A DNA stretch of 64,000 nucleotides from Nitrospirota bacterium (GTDB lineage Bacteria; Nitrospirota; Thermodesulfovibrionia; Thermodesulfovibrionales; Magnetobacteriaceae), in the NCBI GenBank assembly GCA_015233895.1, contig JADFXG010000007.1, forward strand, positions 62,001 to 126,000. The letters are read 5' to 3'. The notes under the pieces are model-generated. The model saw only the letters and a list, made by a program, of their open reading frames with translations, was not told the DNA's origin and searched no databases. Within the stretch, counting starts at the first letter, position 1, and every line of letters starts with the position of its first letter. Below, piece by piece: positions 1 through 8,423 of the stretch. The translations under genes were made by a program, and so were the position numbers.

Positions 1-31
1 CTACGGATTCTTTCAGTTTCTAAATCAACTC

Positions 32-61
32 TTGACACCTTAAAGCACAATGTGATAGTTT
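32..61 (+). promoter_or_regulatory. Candidate sigma-70 promoter of the tRNA-Leu gene
   Basis: A consensus -35 box TTGACA lies at 32-37. A weak -10 (TAGTTT, 18 bp spacing, or ATAGTT, 17 bp spacing) follows at about 55-61. This would start a short leader before the tRNA at 92. The -35 is perfect but the -10 is poor, so the call is moderate. Confidence 0.4.
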
Positions 62-91
62 ACTTAAGTGTAACGCTCTTTGTAAAGGCAC

Positions 92-175
92 GCCGGAGTG
101 GCGGAATTGGTAGACGCAAGGGACTTAAAATCCCTCGGGTTCACGCTCGTGCCGGTTCGAGTCCGGCCTCCGGCA
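92..175 (+). tRNA. tRNA-Leu (anticodon UAA)
   Basis: The acceptor arms GCCGGAG and CTCCGGC pair exactly, with A as discriminator base. The anticodon stem AGGGA/TCCCT encloses the loop CTTAAAA, giving anticodon TAA. The long variable arm and the GGTTCGAGTCC T-arm are those of a class II leucine tRNA. The 3' CCA is not encoded; the genomic bases after position 175 are TTT, so CCA must be added after transcription. A terminator follows within 20 bp. Confidence 0.97.
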
Positions 176-187
176 TTTAATAAAAAC

Positions 188-226
188 AAGGGGTTAGACG
201 CTTTTATTTAACCCTTTTCTTTTTTA
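188..226 (+). terminator. Rho-independent terminator after tRNA-Leu
   Basis: The arms GGGTTA (191-196) and TAACCC (209-214) can extend by A/T pairs and are followed by a T-rich run (215-225). The position directly behind the tRNA supports the call. Confidence 0.7.
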
Positions 227-282
227 TTCCAATTCCGGGTATGTTTTAACTTATTTGGCAGTTCAAAGTATTTCTGAAAATA

Positions 283-331
283 GGAATTACCCAAAAGAGA
301 GAAAGAATAATCCCTCTTTTGTGATAATTCC
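283..331 (-). terminator. Imperfect hairpin behind the cooS-like gene
   Basis: Two paired blocks, GGAATTA/TAATTCC and CAAAAGAG/CTCTTTTG, form an interrupted stem just beyond the stop of the minus-strand cooS-like gene. There is no clear T-tract, so it may be a weak terminator or only an RNA-stabilising stem. Confidence 0.35.
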
Positions 332-338
332 CAGTGCT

Positions 339-2213
339 TTATATATTCAGGGCTTTTCTCTTTTTCATAATATGGTCTTCAATTCCGTTTACAATCTGAA
401 CAGGGTCATCGCCGACGGCAATTTTTCCTCCGGTTAGATTCTCAACATCCTGAGTCAGAAGTTTAACCACATCCGGTGCTCCTGTCACTGCTGGTGTTGG
501 AGATACATGAGTGTAAAGACCAAATGCTACGGCAAACATGGCGTCAATAGTTGCTTTTTGTTCCATGTATTCAGGGGCAGTTACTGCTACAGGCAACTGT
601 GACACATCAACCCCAAGCGCTCCAGCAACGGCTGTAACCAGATTGGCAAGCCTTCCCGTGTCCGTACAAGTGCCAAAACTCAGCGCCGGGGGAACTCCCA
701 GTGCCTTGCATACACTTTGCAGCCCCGCACCAGCCAATGCAATGGCGTCAAGACTTTGCAGTCCCGCTACCTGCAAGGCTGCATTTCCACAACCGGCACT
801 AAGAACCAGAATATCTCTCTTTATCAGTTCTTTAGCTACAGCTACAGTCAGTGCATCCTGTGGTCCGTTTGCCAGAGTGGAACAGCTTACCAGAGCGGTT
901 ATACCTTTTATGGAGCCTTGCTTTATTGCGTCAAGCAGCGGATTTAATGAGCCACCCAGGGCTTTTAGTACGGATTCTGTTGAAAACCCCACGATTGCAT
1001 TTTGTTTTTTCTGAGGAATAAGTGTATCTTTCCCCTTTCTCTTTTGAAAGTTATCGATTGCTAAGGTAATTAGCTTACCAGCAAGCTCTTCAACGTCCTC
1101 GGGTGTGTAATCATAGTTAATGTTTACGCCCGGTAACCTGACCAGCTTCGATACGCTGGCTACGGTTGAGTTATATTTATCGGCATAGAGGCTAAGTGTC
1201 GGTACAGAACAGTTCATATCAACTGCGAAGAGATCTACGGCACCAGTTGCCATTACATATTCCTGGTTTATCCAGTTGCCGGTAAGCCCTACAAATACAT
1301 CGTCTGTGGGAAAGCGCTGAATCAACTCCTGCCCCGTCTCGATAGAGCCGATAACCCTGATACCCTTAGCGCCTTTGTCACGGGCCAGTTTTTGAATATC
1401 GTCCCGATGCGCAAGATTTATGATAGCTGCCCCGACAAAAGGCTCATGCCCGTTTGGTAGAATGTTCACATAGTCTTTGTCTATTATGCCGACATCTACG
1501 AAGGTCTCATGGGGCGTGGGAGAACCAAACAGTATGTCCTGGACAATTTCAAGAGGAATCTGTGCGCAATAAGCCATCGAGATAGACATTCTCATGGCCA
1601 TTTTTGCTAAAGATACATAATCCGAGTCAATATTGGTCATACATCTGGTTTCAGTATCCATGATTTCATGAAGTGTGCCACCCGGGAAGATTCCCATCTC
1701 TCTCCAGAGGCGCTTACGTGCCTCTGGTGCGTATATCTCAACAAGCTTTGATTCCTCATCAGAGTCCTTATGGAATTCACTGAGGAAGAAGTCGGCTACT
1801 TTCAGGGCAGTTTGTTTTATGTCGCCTTGCTTGCCTACTCCTATAGTATCGGCAACGCTGTTGAGCAACTCTTCATTTTTTATCGCAAAAGAAGTCTTTC
1901 CCTCAGCGACAGCCTTTAGCGTCTTAAAAGCAGATTTCGCGTGATATGAATACGCTGCTGCCCCAAAGATATTGGTATGCACCAAGTTCCTCATCACCAT
2001 AGCGTTAGCGTCTATGCCGCACACACCTCTGTCGGCATACTGAGTTATCCGGCATGGCCCCTGGCTGCATAGTTGGCAACTTACACCTTTCTTACAGTAC
2101 GTACAGCGAGTTTTTTCCTGAGCATCAAAGCGCTCAAGCATACTTGACATACCGTCTTTTTTAGCTTTTTCATGAAGCTCGTTAATGCTATCATGAAGAC
2201 TTATGTTGTCCAT
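339..2213 (-). CDS. cooS: Carbon monoxide dehydrogenase catalytic-subunit homologue, CooS-V-like (lacks one C-cluster cysteine)
   Basis: 624 aa, normal length for anaerobic CODH. The N-terminus carries the D- and B-cluster cysteines C37, C40, C46, C49, C54 and C65. Most active-site residues are present: H91, H256 (GHEP), C335, C444, C475, C516 and K553. The Gly-Ile-Cys-Cys-Thr-Gly motif that supplies the cysteine equivalent to C295 of Carboxydothermus CODH-II reads GSIETG here, with E292 (GAG, 1338-1340). As I recall the literature, such proteins (CooS-V of C. hydrogenoformans) carry a 4Fe-3S-oxo hybrid cluster instead of Ni-Fe, do not oxidise CO, and react slowly with hydroxylamine. CODH family membership is certain; loss of CO activity is inferred. 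The gene is alone, preceded by a GGAG ribosome site and a palindrome, and no acsB lies nearby. A cooC gene lies 36 kb away. Confidence 0.92.
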   Translation of the reverse strand: MDNISLHDSINELHEKAKKDGMSSMLERFDAQEKTRCTYCKKGVSCQLCSQGPCRITQYADRGVCGIDANAMVMRNLVHTNIFGAAAYSYHAKSAFKTLKAVAEGKTSFAIKNEELLNSVADTIGVGKQGDIKQTALKVADFFLSEFHKDSDEESKLVEIYAPEARKRLWREMGIFPGGTLHEIMDTETRCMTNIDSDYVSLAKMAMRMSISMAYCAQIPLEIVQDILFGSPTPHETFVDVGIIDKDYVNILPNGHEPFVGAAIINLAHRDDIQKLARDKGAKGIRVIGSIETGQELIQRFPTDDVFVGLTGNWINQEYVMATGAVDLFAVDMNCSVPTLSLYADKYNSTVASVSKLVRLPGVNINYDYTPEDVEELAGKLITLAIDNFQKRKGKDTLIPQKKQNAIVGFSTESVLKALGGSLNPLLDAIKQGSIKGITALVSCSTLANGPQDALTVAVAKELIKRDILVLSAGCGNAALQVAGLQSLDAIALAGAGLQSVCKALGVPPALSFGTCTDTGRLANLVTAVAGALGVDVSQLPVAVTAPEYMEQKATIDAMFAVAFGLYTHVSPTPAVTGAPDVVKLLTQDVENLTGGKIAVGDDPVQIVNGIEDHIMKKRKALNI

Positions 2214-2237
2214 CGTGACTCCTGATTTTCATATTTA

Positions 2238-2263
2238 TTAATTAGGATAAATATCCTAATTAA
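2238..2263 (-). promoter_or_regulatory. Perfect 12-bp palindrome upstream of the cooS-like gene
   Basis: The arm TTAATTAGGATA and its exact complement are separated by two A residues. The site sits 25-50 bp before the cooS-like ATG, where an operator over the promoter would lie. The AT-rich symmetric form resembles sites of Rrf2-type or other dimeric redox regulators, but I cannot name the regulator. Confidence 0.55.
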
Positions 2264-2481
2264 ATGTAGCATTAAGCGTCAGTAGGAATCTATGATATAT
2301 AACATATAGTAATATTATTGGAATATTATTTAGAAATGGAATAACTCTTCTATCGACTATACAGTATAGCGCTTGCCTTGGCTCCACTGGTATGCCCTGA
2401 GAACAACCAGTCTGCTTCTTATAGCGCACTGTAAGTTATGTCGTTACGGTTATGCTAACACTCTCAGAACGGAAAGCGGCA

Positions 2482-2862
2482 CTATAGCGTTATCTTGAGA
2501 ACCTCTATGGCCTTGGCCACAAGTTCGTCGGGACTAAAAGGCTTTGTCATGTACATGTCGGCTCCGAACTCAAGCCCTTTCTTTCTATCCACCTCCTGTC
2601 CTTTAGCTGTCAGAAGTATGATGTAGACATCCTTCATGCCATAATCGTTCTTCACGGCTTTGCAGACGTCAAATCCGTTCATCCTGGGCATCATGACATC
2701 GAGGAATACCAGGTTCGGCGGGGATTTCCTGATCATCTCAAGGGCGGTTGCACCGTTATCTGTTACCTCGATCTCCACCCCGTAGTCTTCCAGTTTTTCG
2801 AGCGTGCGCTCGATAAGAAGCCGTACGTACGGCTCGTCGTCAACTATCAATATTTTCGGCAT
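2482..2862 (-). CDS. Single-domain response regulator (receiver)
   Basis: 126 aa, a complete CheY-like receiver and nothing else. The acidic pair D8-D9, phospho-acceptor D55, T85 and K107 are all present, so it should be phosphorylatable. It starts inside the 3' end of the HD-GYP gene (23 bp overlap) behind a GGAGG ribosome site, and is last in a four-gene operon read from 7666 downwards. It is the likely phosphate sink or output partner of the upstream hybrid kinase, perhaps acting on the HD-GYP protein; that link is inferred from the operon only. Confidence 0.9.
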   Translation of the reverse strand: MPKILIVDDEPYVRLLIERTLEKLEDYGVEIEVTDNGATALEMIRKSPPNLVFLDVMMPRMNGFDVCKAVKNDYGMKDVYIILLTAKGQEVDRKKGLEFGADMYMTKPFSPDELVAKAIEVLKITL

Positions 2863-4192
2863 TTATTCCTCCCTCATTGCCTGATGTCAAACCGTTATAA
2901 GACGCGATGAAGGCATCGACCACCGCTGGGTCGAACTGGGTGCCGGAGTGTTTTTTCAACTCGTCAAACGCCGTCTCCAGGCTTAGTCCTTTCCTGTACG
3001 GTCTGTTTGTCGTCATCGCGTCGAAGGCGTCGGCGACACTTATTATCCTGGCCTGTATGTCTATGGTCTCGCCACCGATCCCATCCGGGTAGCCCTTACC
3101 GTCGAATCTTTCGTGGTGATGCCTTACGCCGGATAGAACATCCCGAAGATGTTCTACATGCTTTAATATCTCGGTACCGTATATGTTATGTTTTTGCATT
3201 AATTTGAACTCCTCGTCGGTAAGTCTGCCCTCCTTGAGAAGCACGTTATCCCTGACACCGATCTTGCCGATATCGTGTAGTACGGCGGAGAGCTTAAGCC
3301 ACTTCATCTGATTATTGTCTAGCCCCATATGATTGCCTATGGCGAGACTGTATTCCATGACCCGTTTGGTATGATTTCCAGTATAGGGGTCTCTTTTTTC
3401 AATCGTCTCGGCAAGCGCATGTACGGTGGTAAAAAACGTCTCATGTAGTTTCTCGAAGAGTCTGGCGCTTTCCGTTGCGACGGCAACCTGAGAGGCGATG
3501 GTGTTGAGGAGTTTTACGTCTCCGGAGGTAAACGTCCGAGGCTTTGTGCTGTAGATAAATATGACGCCGTTTATCTTGTTTTTTACCTTCAGCGGGGCAT
3601 AGACGAAGGAGTGTACTATATCGTGTCCTGCAACATCGTTTACCACCTCAGCCCGGCCTGCCGAAAGGGTGTTTTCGGATATCCATGGGGCGAATATGCC
3701 TGGCAGTTGGCGGGAGTCGACGGCTCCGGTTGCGGCTACGACCTTCATCTGCAAGGTCTTGTCGTCGGCCAGCATGACGAACATTTCGGGGGCACCGAAG
3801 ATATTTAACGTTTCATCTATACAGAGCTGTGCAACCTCCCTTACGTCAAAGCACAGGGCTACCTTCTCGCCTAAGGCAAACAGGAAAGACAATTCGCGGT
3901 ATCTTTCGAGGGTTTCGTCCGTCAGGGATTTCTTTTCGATTTCCCTCTCCAGTGCATACGATATGACCTGAGCGAGGGCACTGGCTCCTGCCTGTCCGAG
4001 GACCCAGCCCGATGTCTCGCCGGAGGCCTCCACGGGGTGTTCCATGTACGGCCCCTCCGGTATTGTCCCGAGGAGCACCGTCTTGTTGGTGTCGAGGATG
4101 CAAACCGGTGACTCGATCGTTTTGGATACCGCTTCGATTACGGCCGAAAGGTTTTTATTTTTGAGAAGCCTCGAAAGCTTAACTATTGACAC
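2840..4192 (-). CDS. HD-GYP domain c-di-GMP phosphodiesterase with GAF-like sensor
   Basis: About 450 aa. A GAF-like region in the middle is followed by a full HD-GYP domain with HDIGKIGV, an HHERFDGKGYPDG segment and the DAFDAMT helix, the metal-binding signature of the family. These enzymes usually hydrolyse cyclic di-GMP. I place the start at GTG 4192, which has a GGAGG site eight bases upstream and overlaps the kinase stop by 14 bp; an ATG at 4243 would overlap the kinase by 65 bp and has no better site. No transmembrane helix is evident, so it is probably cytosolic and driven by the kinase or receiver of the same operon. Confidence 0.88.
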   Translation of the reverse strand: MSIVKLSRLLKNKNLSAVIEAVSKTIESPVCILDTNKTVLLGTIPEGPYMEHPVEASGETSGWVLGQAGASALAQVISYALEREIEKKSLTDETLERYRELSFLFALGEKVALCFDVREVAQLCIDETLNIFGAPEMFVMLADDKTLQMKVVAATGAVDSRQLPGIFAPWISENTLSAGRAEVVNDVAGHDIVHSFVYAPLKVKNKINGVIFIYSTKPRTFTSGDVKLLNTIASQVAVATESARLFEKLHETFFTTVHALAETIEKRDPYTGNHTKRVMEYSLAIGNHMGLDNNQMKWLKLSAVLHDIGKIGVRDNVLLKEGRLTDEEFKLMQKHNIYGTEILKHVEHLRDVLSGVRHHHERFDGKGYPDGIGGETIDIQARIISVADAFDAMTTNRPYRKGLSLETAFDELKKHSGTQFDPAVVDAFIASYNGLTSGNEGGINAENIDS

Positions 4193-6431
4193 CAGTTTCC
4201 CCTCCGACCAATATGCAGGTGACCGTTTCGAGCGATTTTTCAAGTTTTATGGACTTTAGCAGATCGTTCTTGTTCGAGGTCGAAATATCGATGATGATCA
4301 GGTTGGGACGCACGGACAATGCCAAGCCCAGGCACTCGCTCATGTCATGCGCCCCGATGACAGTATAACCCCTTGCCTCGAGCATCCTGGAGAGGCTTTT
4401 TATAGCAGATTCGTTTTCGTCTATGATTAGCACCTTCTTGCTGGACTTATTACGGAGCAGGAGCGACTGCACCTCCGAAAGAAGCGCTGGAACGTTTATG
4501 GGTTTTTTGAGATATCTGTCGACCCCGACCCGATATCCCTTGTTTTCGTCTTCGAGAATGGAAAGCACGATAATCGGAATATCCCCGGTTGCGGGGTTGC
4601 TTTTCAGCACGGCGGCTGCGTCTATGCCGTTCATAACGGGCATCATTATATCCAGTATTATGAGGTCCGGTCTGTTTTCTCTTGCGTCGTTTACGGCCTC
4701 GATGCCATCGGCAGCCTCGCGGACGTTATATCCCGCAGCCTCGAGCTCATATTTCAGGAGACTTCGTATGTGAGCCTGGTCGTCCACAACGAGGATATTT
4801 TTGCACCTTGCGTCGGGGGCGGCCTCCCCACGCACTTCATATTCATCGAGGTGCCTGACGAGTAATTCCATGTCCATGGTTTTTGGCTTCGGTCCGTCTG
4901 TGGGCACCGTAAAGGAAAACCTGCTTCCCTTGCCGGGGACGCTGTCCACCGATATGTACCCCCCGTGATGCTCGACTATCTGCTTGCAGATGGACAAGCC
5001 AAGCCCTGTACCCGCGGGCCTGTCCGTAAGCGTATCGCCCACCTGCTTGAATTTATCGAACACCTTGCCGCAGTCCTCCCTGGCGATGCCCAGCCCCTCG
5101 TCTTGTACTCCGACCACGATATCGTCGCCCTGCCGCTGTGCCGAGCACGTCACCGTGCCTTTATCCGAGAACTTGGCGGCGTTTGAAAGCAGGTTTATCA
5201 ACACCTGGATAAACCTGTCCCTGTCGCCGACAGCCACCGGCAGGTCGGTTTGTACGTCGCAGACAACCTCTACCCCCTTGTTTTTAAAAAGCACGGAGGT
5301 TGCGCTGACCGCCCTCGTTATTATCTCCTGGAAGTTCAGCGGCTCGGTCCTCCACTCGACCTTACCGGCCTCCATTTTAGAGATGTCAAGGACGTCGTTT
5401 ATGAGGGTAGTTAGCCTCCGGCTTTCGGTCGTGATGATATCTATGTGCTCTCTGACGCGTTTTATGGATCTCTCCGTTTTTTTGTCCGTGACCGTGATAA
5501 GCGGCAGGAGGTCCTGGTCTAACTGTTTTCTGATGATGTCGGCAAAGCCGAGGACAGATGTAAGCGGGGTACGCAGTTCATGGGATACGGTGGAAAGGAA
5601 GGATGACTTCATCTCATCAAGCGCTTTAAGCTTGACCAGGGTGTCTTCAAGCTCCGAGGTTCGTTCCCACACCTTTTTGTCAAGATCCTTTATGTTCTCC
5701 GTGAGCCTCTGCGTCATGGAACTCAGGGCTTCAGCAAGTACGCGGATCTCCTCCCCAATATTTCCAGCCCCACTGGAGATATCCATGACCTCCTTGCGAA
5801 TGTCTTCAGGGACGTATATATTGTCGGCTGCTACCTCCCTTGCGTACCTAGTGAGGATTTTCAGAGGCCGTGATATTCTCTTTGCCATGATAAGTATCGC
5901 AGCGGTGCTAAAGACGAAGATCAGGGACATGAAGACAATGCTCTTGCGAATGGCCAAAAAAACGTGTCCTTTTATGACATCTCTGCTCATTCCGATGTGT
6001 GTGTATCCGGCAACGCCGAAAAGTATCGGTGCCGACACGTCTATGATGTCGCCGTATTTTTTCATCTTCTGGTACCTTATGGCGGTTGACTCGCGGTCGC
6101 CCTTCCTGTCGCCCAGGTCTGCCGGCACGCGGGGCACAAAGGTATGGGAGAGCATGGCGCCGTTTTCGTCGGTAACATATACGTAGGCCACACCCTCTGT
6201 CGCGCTGTACTGATCAATTAAGGCCTGAACTGTCGAGGCATCCCTGTTGAGGATTATTTCCGCGGTGGAGTTTGCGATGCCCTCCGCTATAGCCTTGCCC
6301 TTGCTCACGTACTCGTCGGTCAGGTAGTCGCTGATAGTCCGAATCGAAAACAGGGACGTGGTAACGGTTATGACCGCAAAGAGCGTTATGACGGAAACGA
6401 GTGTCTTTCTAACCAGACTCGACTGTTTCAT
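4179..6431 (-). CDS. Membrane hybrid histidine kinase with two receiver domains, the second truncated
   Basis: 750 aa from ATG 6431, whose ATGA overlap with the upstream stop favours it over GTG 6440. Order: TM1 (about 8-30), periplasmic loop, TM2 (about 164-183), HAMP, coiled coil, HisKA with H284 in VSHELRTPL, HATPase_c with N417 and the GTGLGLSI lid, receiver 1 (D594, K near 642) and receiver 2 (D715). Receiver 2 ends right after beta-4, so it lacks the conserved Lys and the last helix. The upstream gene encodes a periplasmic binding protein, which may present ligand to the periplasmic loop. Output probably runs to the HD-GYP protein and free receiver downstream. Confidence 0.9.
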   Translation of the reverse strand: MKQSSLVRKTLVSVITLFAVITVTTSLFSIRTISDYLTDEYVSKGKAIAEGIANSTAEIILNRDASTVQALIDQYSATEGVAYVYVTDENGAMLSHTFVPRVPADLGDRKGDRESTAIRYQKMKKYGDIIDVSAPILFGVAGYTHIGMSRDVIKGHVFLAIRKSIVFMSLIFVFSTAAILIMAKRISRPLKILTRYAREVAADNIYVPEDIRKEVMDISSGAGNIGEEIRVLAEALSSMTQRLTENIKDLDKKVWERTSELEDTLVKLKALDEMKSSFLSTVSHELRTPLTSVLGFADIIRKQLDQDLLPLITVTDKKTERSIKRVREHIDIITTESRRLTTLINDVLDISKMEAGKVEWRTEPLNFQEIITRAVSATSVLFKNKGVEVVCDVQTDLPVAVGDRDRFIQVLINLLSNAAKFSDKGTVTCSAQRQGDDIVVGVQDEGLGIAREDCGKVFDKFKQVGDTLTDRPAGTGLGLSICKQIVEHHGGYISVDSVPGKGSRFSFTVPTDGPKPKTMDMELLVRHLDEYEVRGEAAPDARCKNILVVDDQAHIRSLLKYELEAAGYNVREAADGIEAVNDARENRPDLIILDIMMPVMNGIDAAAVLKSNPATGDIPIIVLSILEDENKGYRVGVDRYLKKPINVPALLSEVQSLLLRNKSSKKVLIIDENESAIKSLSRMLEARGYTVIGAHDMSECLGLALSVRPNLIIIDISTSNKNDLLKSIKLEKSLETVTCILVGGETGVNS

Positions 6432-7666
6432 TTGCGCCACACCTGCCAGTCTTTGATTGTGACAAAACGGTTATCTCTGACGGTGGTGTAGTATATTTTA
6501 TTCAGGCCCTGATGAACGCCCAAACCAAAGGTAACGCTCTCATCAATACCGATGTCGAGATTCCTGATTGACTCCACGGCCTTCTTTACCTGCCCTCTGT
6601 CGCCGGGGTTGTCCATCCTTTTCAGTATCTCGACAAGGAGTCGGGCGTTTAAGAACCCCTCCAGGCTTGTGAAGCTGTACTTAAGCGGTACGTAAGAGGC
6701 GTCCTGGTCCGTAACACCGGGCGACACCCGACTGTTATCCATCAGCTGCCTGTATAGCAGGACGGCGGGCAGTGAGGAGTCGTTATAGTTAGGTACGACC
6801 TGCGAGTTTATCAGATTTACCGTATAATTGCGACCGCTTTTCTCTGATATCTGTGTCAGGAGTTTCAGGAGGTTTTCGCTGCCGACAAACGAGACGTTGG
6901 CGATTGGAACGTCAAAGCCGGCATCTCTTGCGTCCCGTATAAAGGCCGCACATGCGGCGTAAGAACCTATCGAAATTATTGCGTCCGGCGACGCAGCCCT
7001 TAATATGCCGACATGCTCGTTCATTCTCTGATCAAACATTGCACCGCGGCTATAGGTCGCCTCCTCGACGATATCCAGGCCGTATCGCTCAAGTGCCCTC
7101 TTTAAGCCATCCCAGCCGCTCCTGCCGTAGGCGTCGGCTTGGTAGAAAACGGCAATGCGTTTTCTGCCTATACGCACGAAGTTGTCCACCAAGCCTTTGA
7201 GTTCCTGCTGGTACGATGCCCGGAGGTTGAAAACAAACTCGTCATAAGGCGGCTCACGATGAGGTTGTGCGCCGGTAAACGGGAAGAAAAGGTACACGTG
7301 CTCCGAGCTGTATTTCTTCAGTAGCGGCAGCACCCTCGTCACTGTCGGAGTACCAACGTAGTCTATGAGCGCAAAAACCTTATCGCCCTCGATAAACTGG
7401 ATAGTGTTTTTAATGGCCGGGGCGGGATTATATCCATCGTCATAGGCAACGATTCTTATCTTGCGGCCGTTTACGCCGCCCTTATCGTTGACGTAGTCGA
7501 AGTACGCCCTGGATCCCTTGTACAGCTCAATCCCCAGACCGCTGGACGGCCCCTTAAAGGCCGCGGACATGCCTACGACTATTTCCTCCGCGCTAAACGC
7601 CTCCATGGGAAAGAACAGAAAAAGAGCTGTACACAGAATTAAACTAATGAGGCAAAGCCGGTTCAT
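6428..7666 (-). CDS. Periplasmic ligand-binding protein, branched-chain amino-acid (LivJ) type
   Basis: About 412 aa with a Sec signal peptide ending near AFSA. The body follows the type I periplasmic fold of the LivJ/Peripla_BP_6 family, with an N-terminal VVGMSAAFKG strand and a GGVNGRKIRIVAYDDGY segment. The start is ATG 7666 (TTG 7669 also possible). No permease or ATPase of a Liv transporter is nearby; the gene is translationally coupled to a hybrid histidine kinase, so it more likely acts as the detachable sensor of that kinase than in uptake. The ligand is unknown. Confidence 0.85.
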   Translation of the reverse strand: MNRLCLISLILCTALFLFFPMEAFSAEEIVVGMSAAFKGPSSGLGIELYKGSRAYFDYVNDKGGVNGRKIRIVAYDDGYNPAPAIKNTIQFIEGDKVFALIDYVGTPTVTRVLPLLKKYSSEHVYLFFPFTGAQPHREPPYDEFVFNLRASYQQELKGLVDNFVRIGRKRIAVFYQADAYGRSGWDGLKRALERYGLDIVEEATYSRGAMFDQRMNEHVGILRAASPDAIISIGSYAACAAFIRDARDAGFDVPIANVSFVGSENLLKLLTQISEKSGRNYTVNLINSQVVPNYNDSSLPAVLLYRQLMDNSRVSPGVTDQDASYVPLKYSFTSLEGFLNARLLVEILKRMDNPGDRGQVKKAVESIRNLDIGIDESVTFGLGVHQGLNKIYYTTVRDNRFVTIKDWQVWRK

Positions 7667-7832
7667 CAATTCTCTATCCCCTTATCCAAAGATAAGCGCG
7701 TTACTCACAATGTTACATATCATGTTTGCGCATATGTTTTACAGAATACCAGATTGGGCGGCGGGGTGTCAAACAATTTCCTTTTGTCAAAAAGGGTACG
7801 TTTAACCGGAAAAGATTGGGAACGAATGAGTA

Positions 7833-8423
7833 TTAGCGTTTTTGTCTGCTTAGAATTTCCGCTTGAACCTTAGGTACTATTTGTATTAGGGCTTCTTTCA
7901 TGGCAATGCTCAGACTTTCAGCAAGTTTAGTGAACGATTGATCGGAAAGCGGGCTTTTTTTGGTGAAGACTCCGTGTAATATGTTGCTGTCATCGGGAGT
8001 AAGAAGGTCATAGTCAAATTCGATAACTCCCAGTGAGGGAGTCGTGTCATCAAAGCGTTCAAATCTTCTCAGATTTATTTTCAGACAGTAATAGTCACGC
8101 CTCTGAATTGTCAAAATCCTGACATCTTTAAAAAATGTTAAATCATACAGTGCATTCCTGAAACTCTCGGAAATCATTTTTACCGGAGGAGCCTCCCACT
8201 TAGAGTATAATTCAGTTGTAAGCTCATACGGGGAACTTCTGTGGGATAAGTATGGCTGTGACAAGTACTTAGGGGCCGTAACCAAAATACCGAGGGATAC
8301 ATCCGTGACACCCGGACTTGTTGCGTTTTCATATGAGGAAATGTTCAAACTGTAAATCCTGTTTTCCTCTACAGAGCACGAAAACACCATCACAAGCAAT
8401 ACTGCAGCAAATAGTCTGTTCAT
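7833..8423 (-). CDS. ABC-type transport auxiliary lipoprotein (PqiC/DUF330-like)
   Basis: 196 aa lipoprotein. The signal peptide ends in the lipobox VFSC (Cys16). The rest fits the auxiliary lipoprotein that accompanies MCE-type lipid transport systems: an early YSL segment, a mid-protein pattern W...P...I...FRNAL, and an acidic C-terminal helix. It overlaps the upstream MlaD-like gene by an ATGA and has a strong GGGGGAG ribosome site, so the two are coupled. Likely anchored in the outer membrane, helping phospholipid transfer. The family call is by pattern and context rather than strong motifs. Confidence 0.65.
   Translation of the reverse strand: MNRLFAAVLLVMVFSCSVEENRIYSLNISSYENATSPGVTDVSLGILVTAPKYLSQPYLSHRSSPYELTTELYSKWEAPPVKMISESFRNALYDLTFFKDVRILTIQRRDYYCLKINLRRFERFDDTTPSLGVIEFDYDLLTPDDSNILHGVFTKKSPLSDQSFTKLAESLSIAMKEALIQIVPKVQAEILSRQKR

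Noticed and set aside
339-2213. Active CO-oxidising CODH with a Wood-Ljungdahl cluster
   Set aside because: No acsB or corrinoid protein genes are nearby and one C-cluster cysteine is missing, so only a CooS homologue is claimed.
4193-4243. Upstream ATG 4243 as start of the HD-GYP gene
   Set aside because: It would overlap the kinase by 65 bp without a better ribosome site; GTG 4192 has GGAGG at ideal spacing and a short overlap.
4984-6186. A 400-codon open frame opposite the hybrid kinase gene
   Set aside because: It is antisense to a kinase with complete conserved motifs and its product is low-complexity Ser/Arg-rich; a shadow of GC-biased codons.
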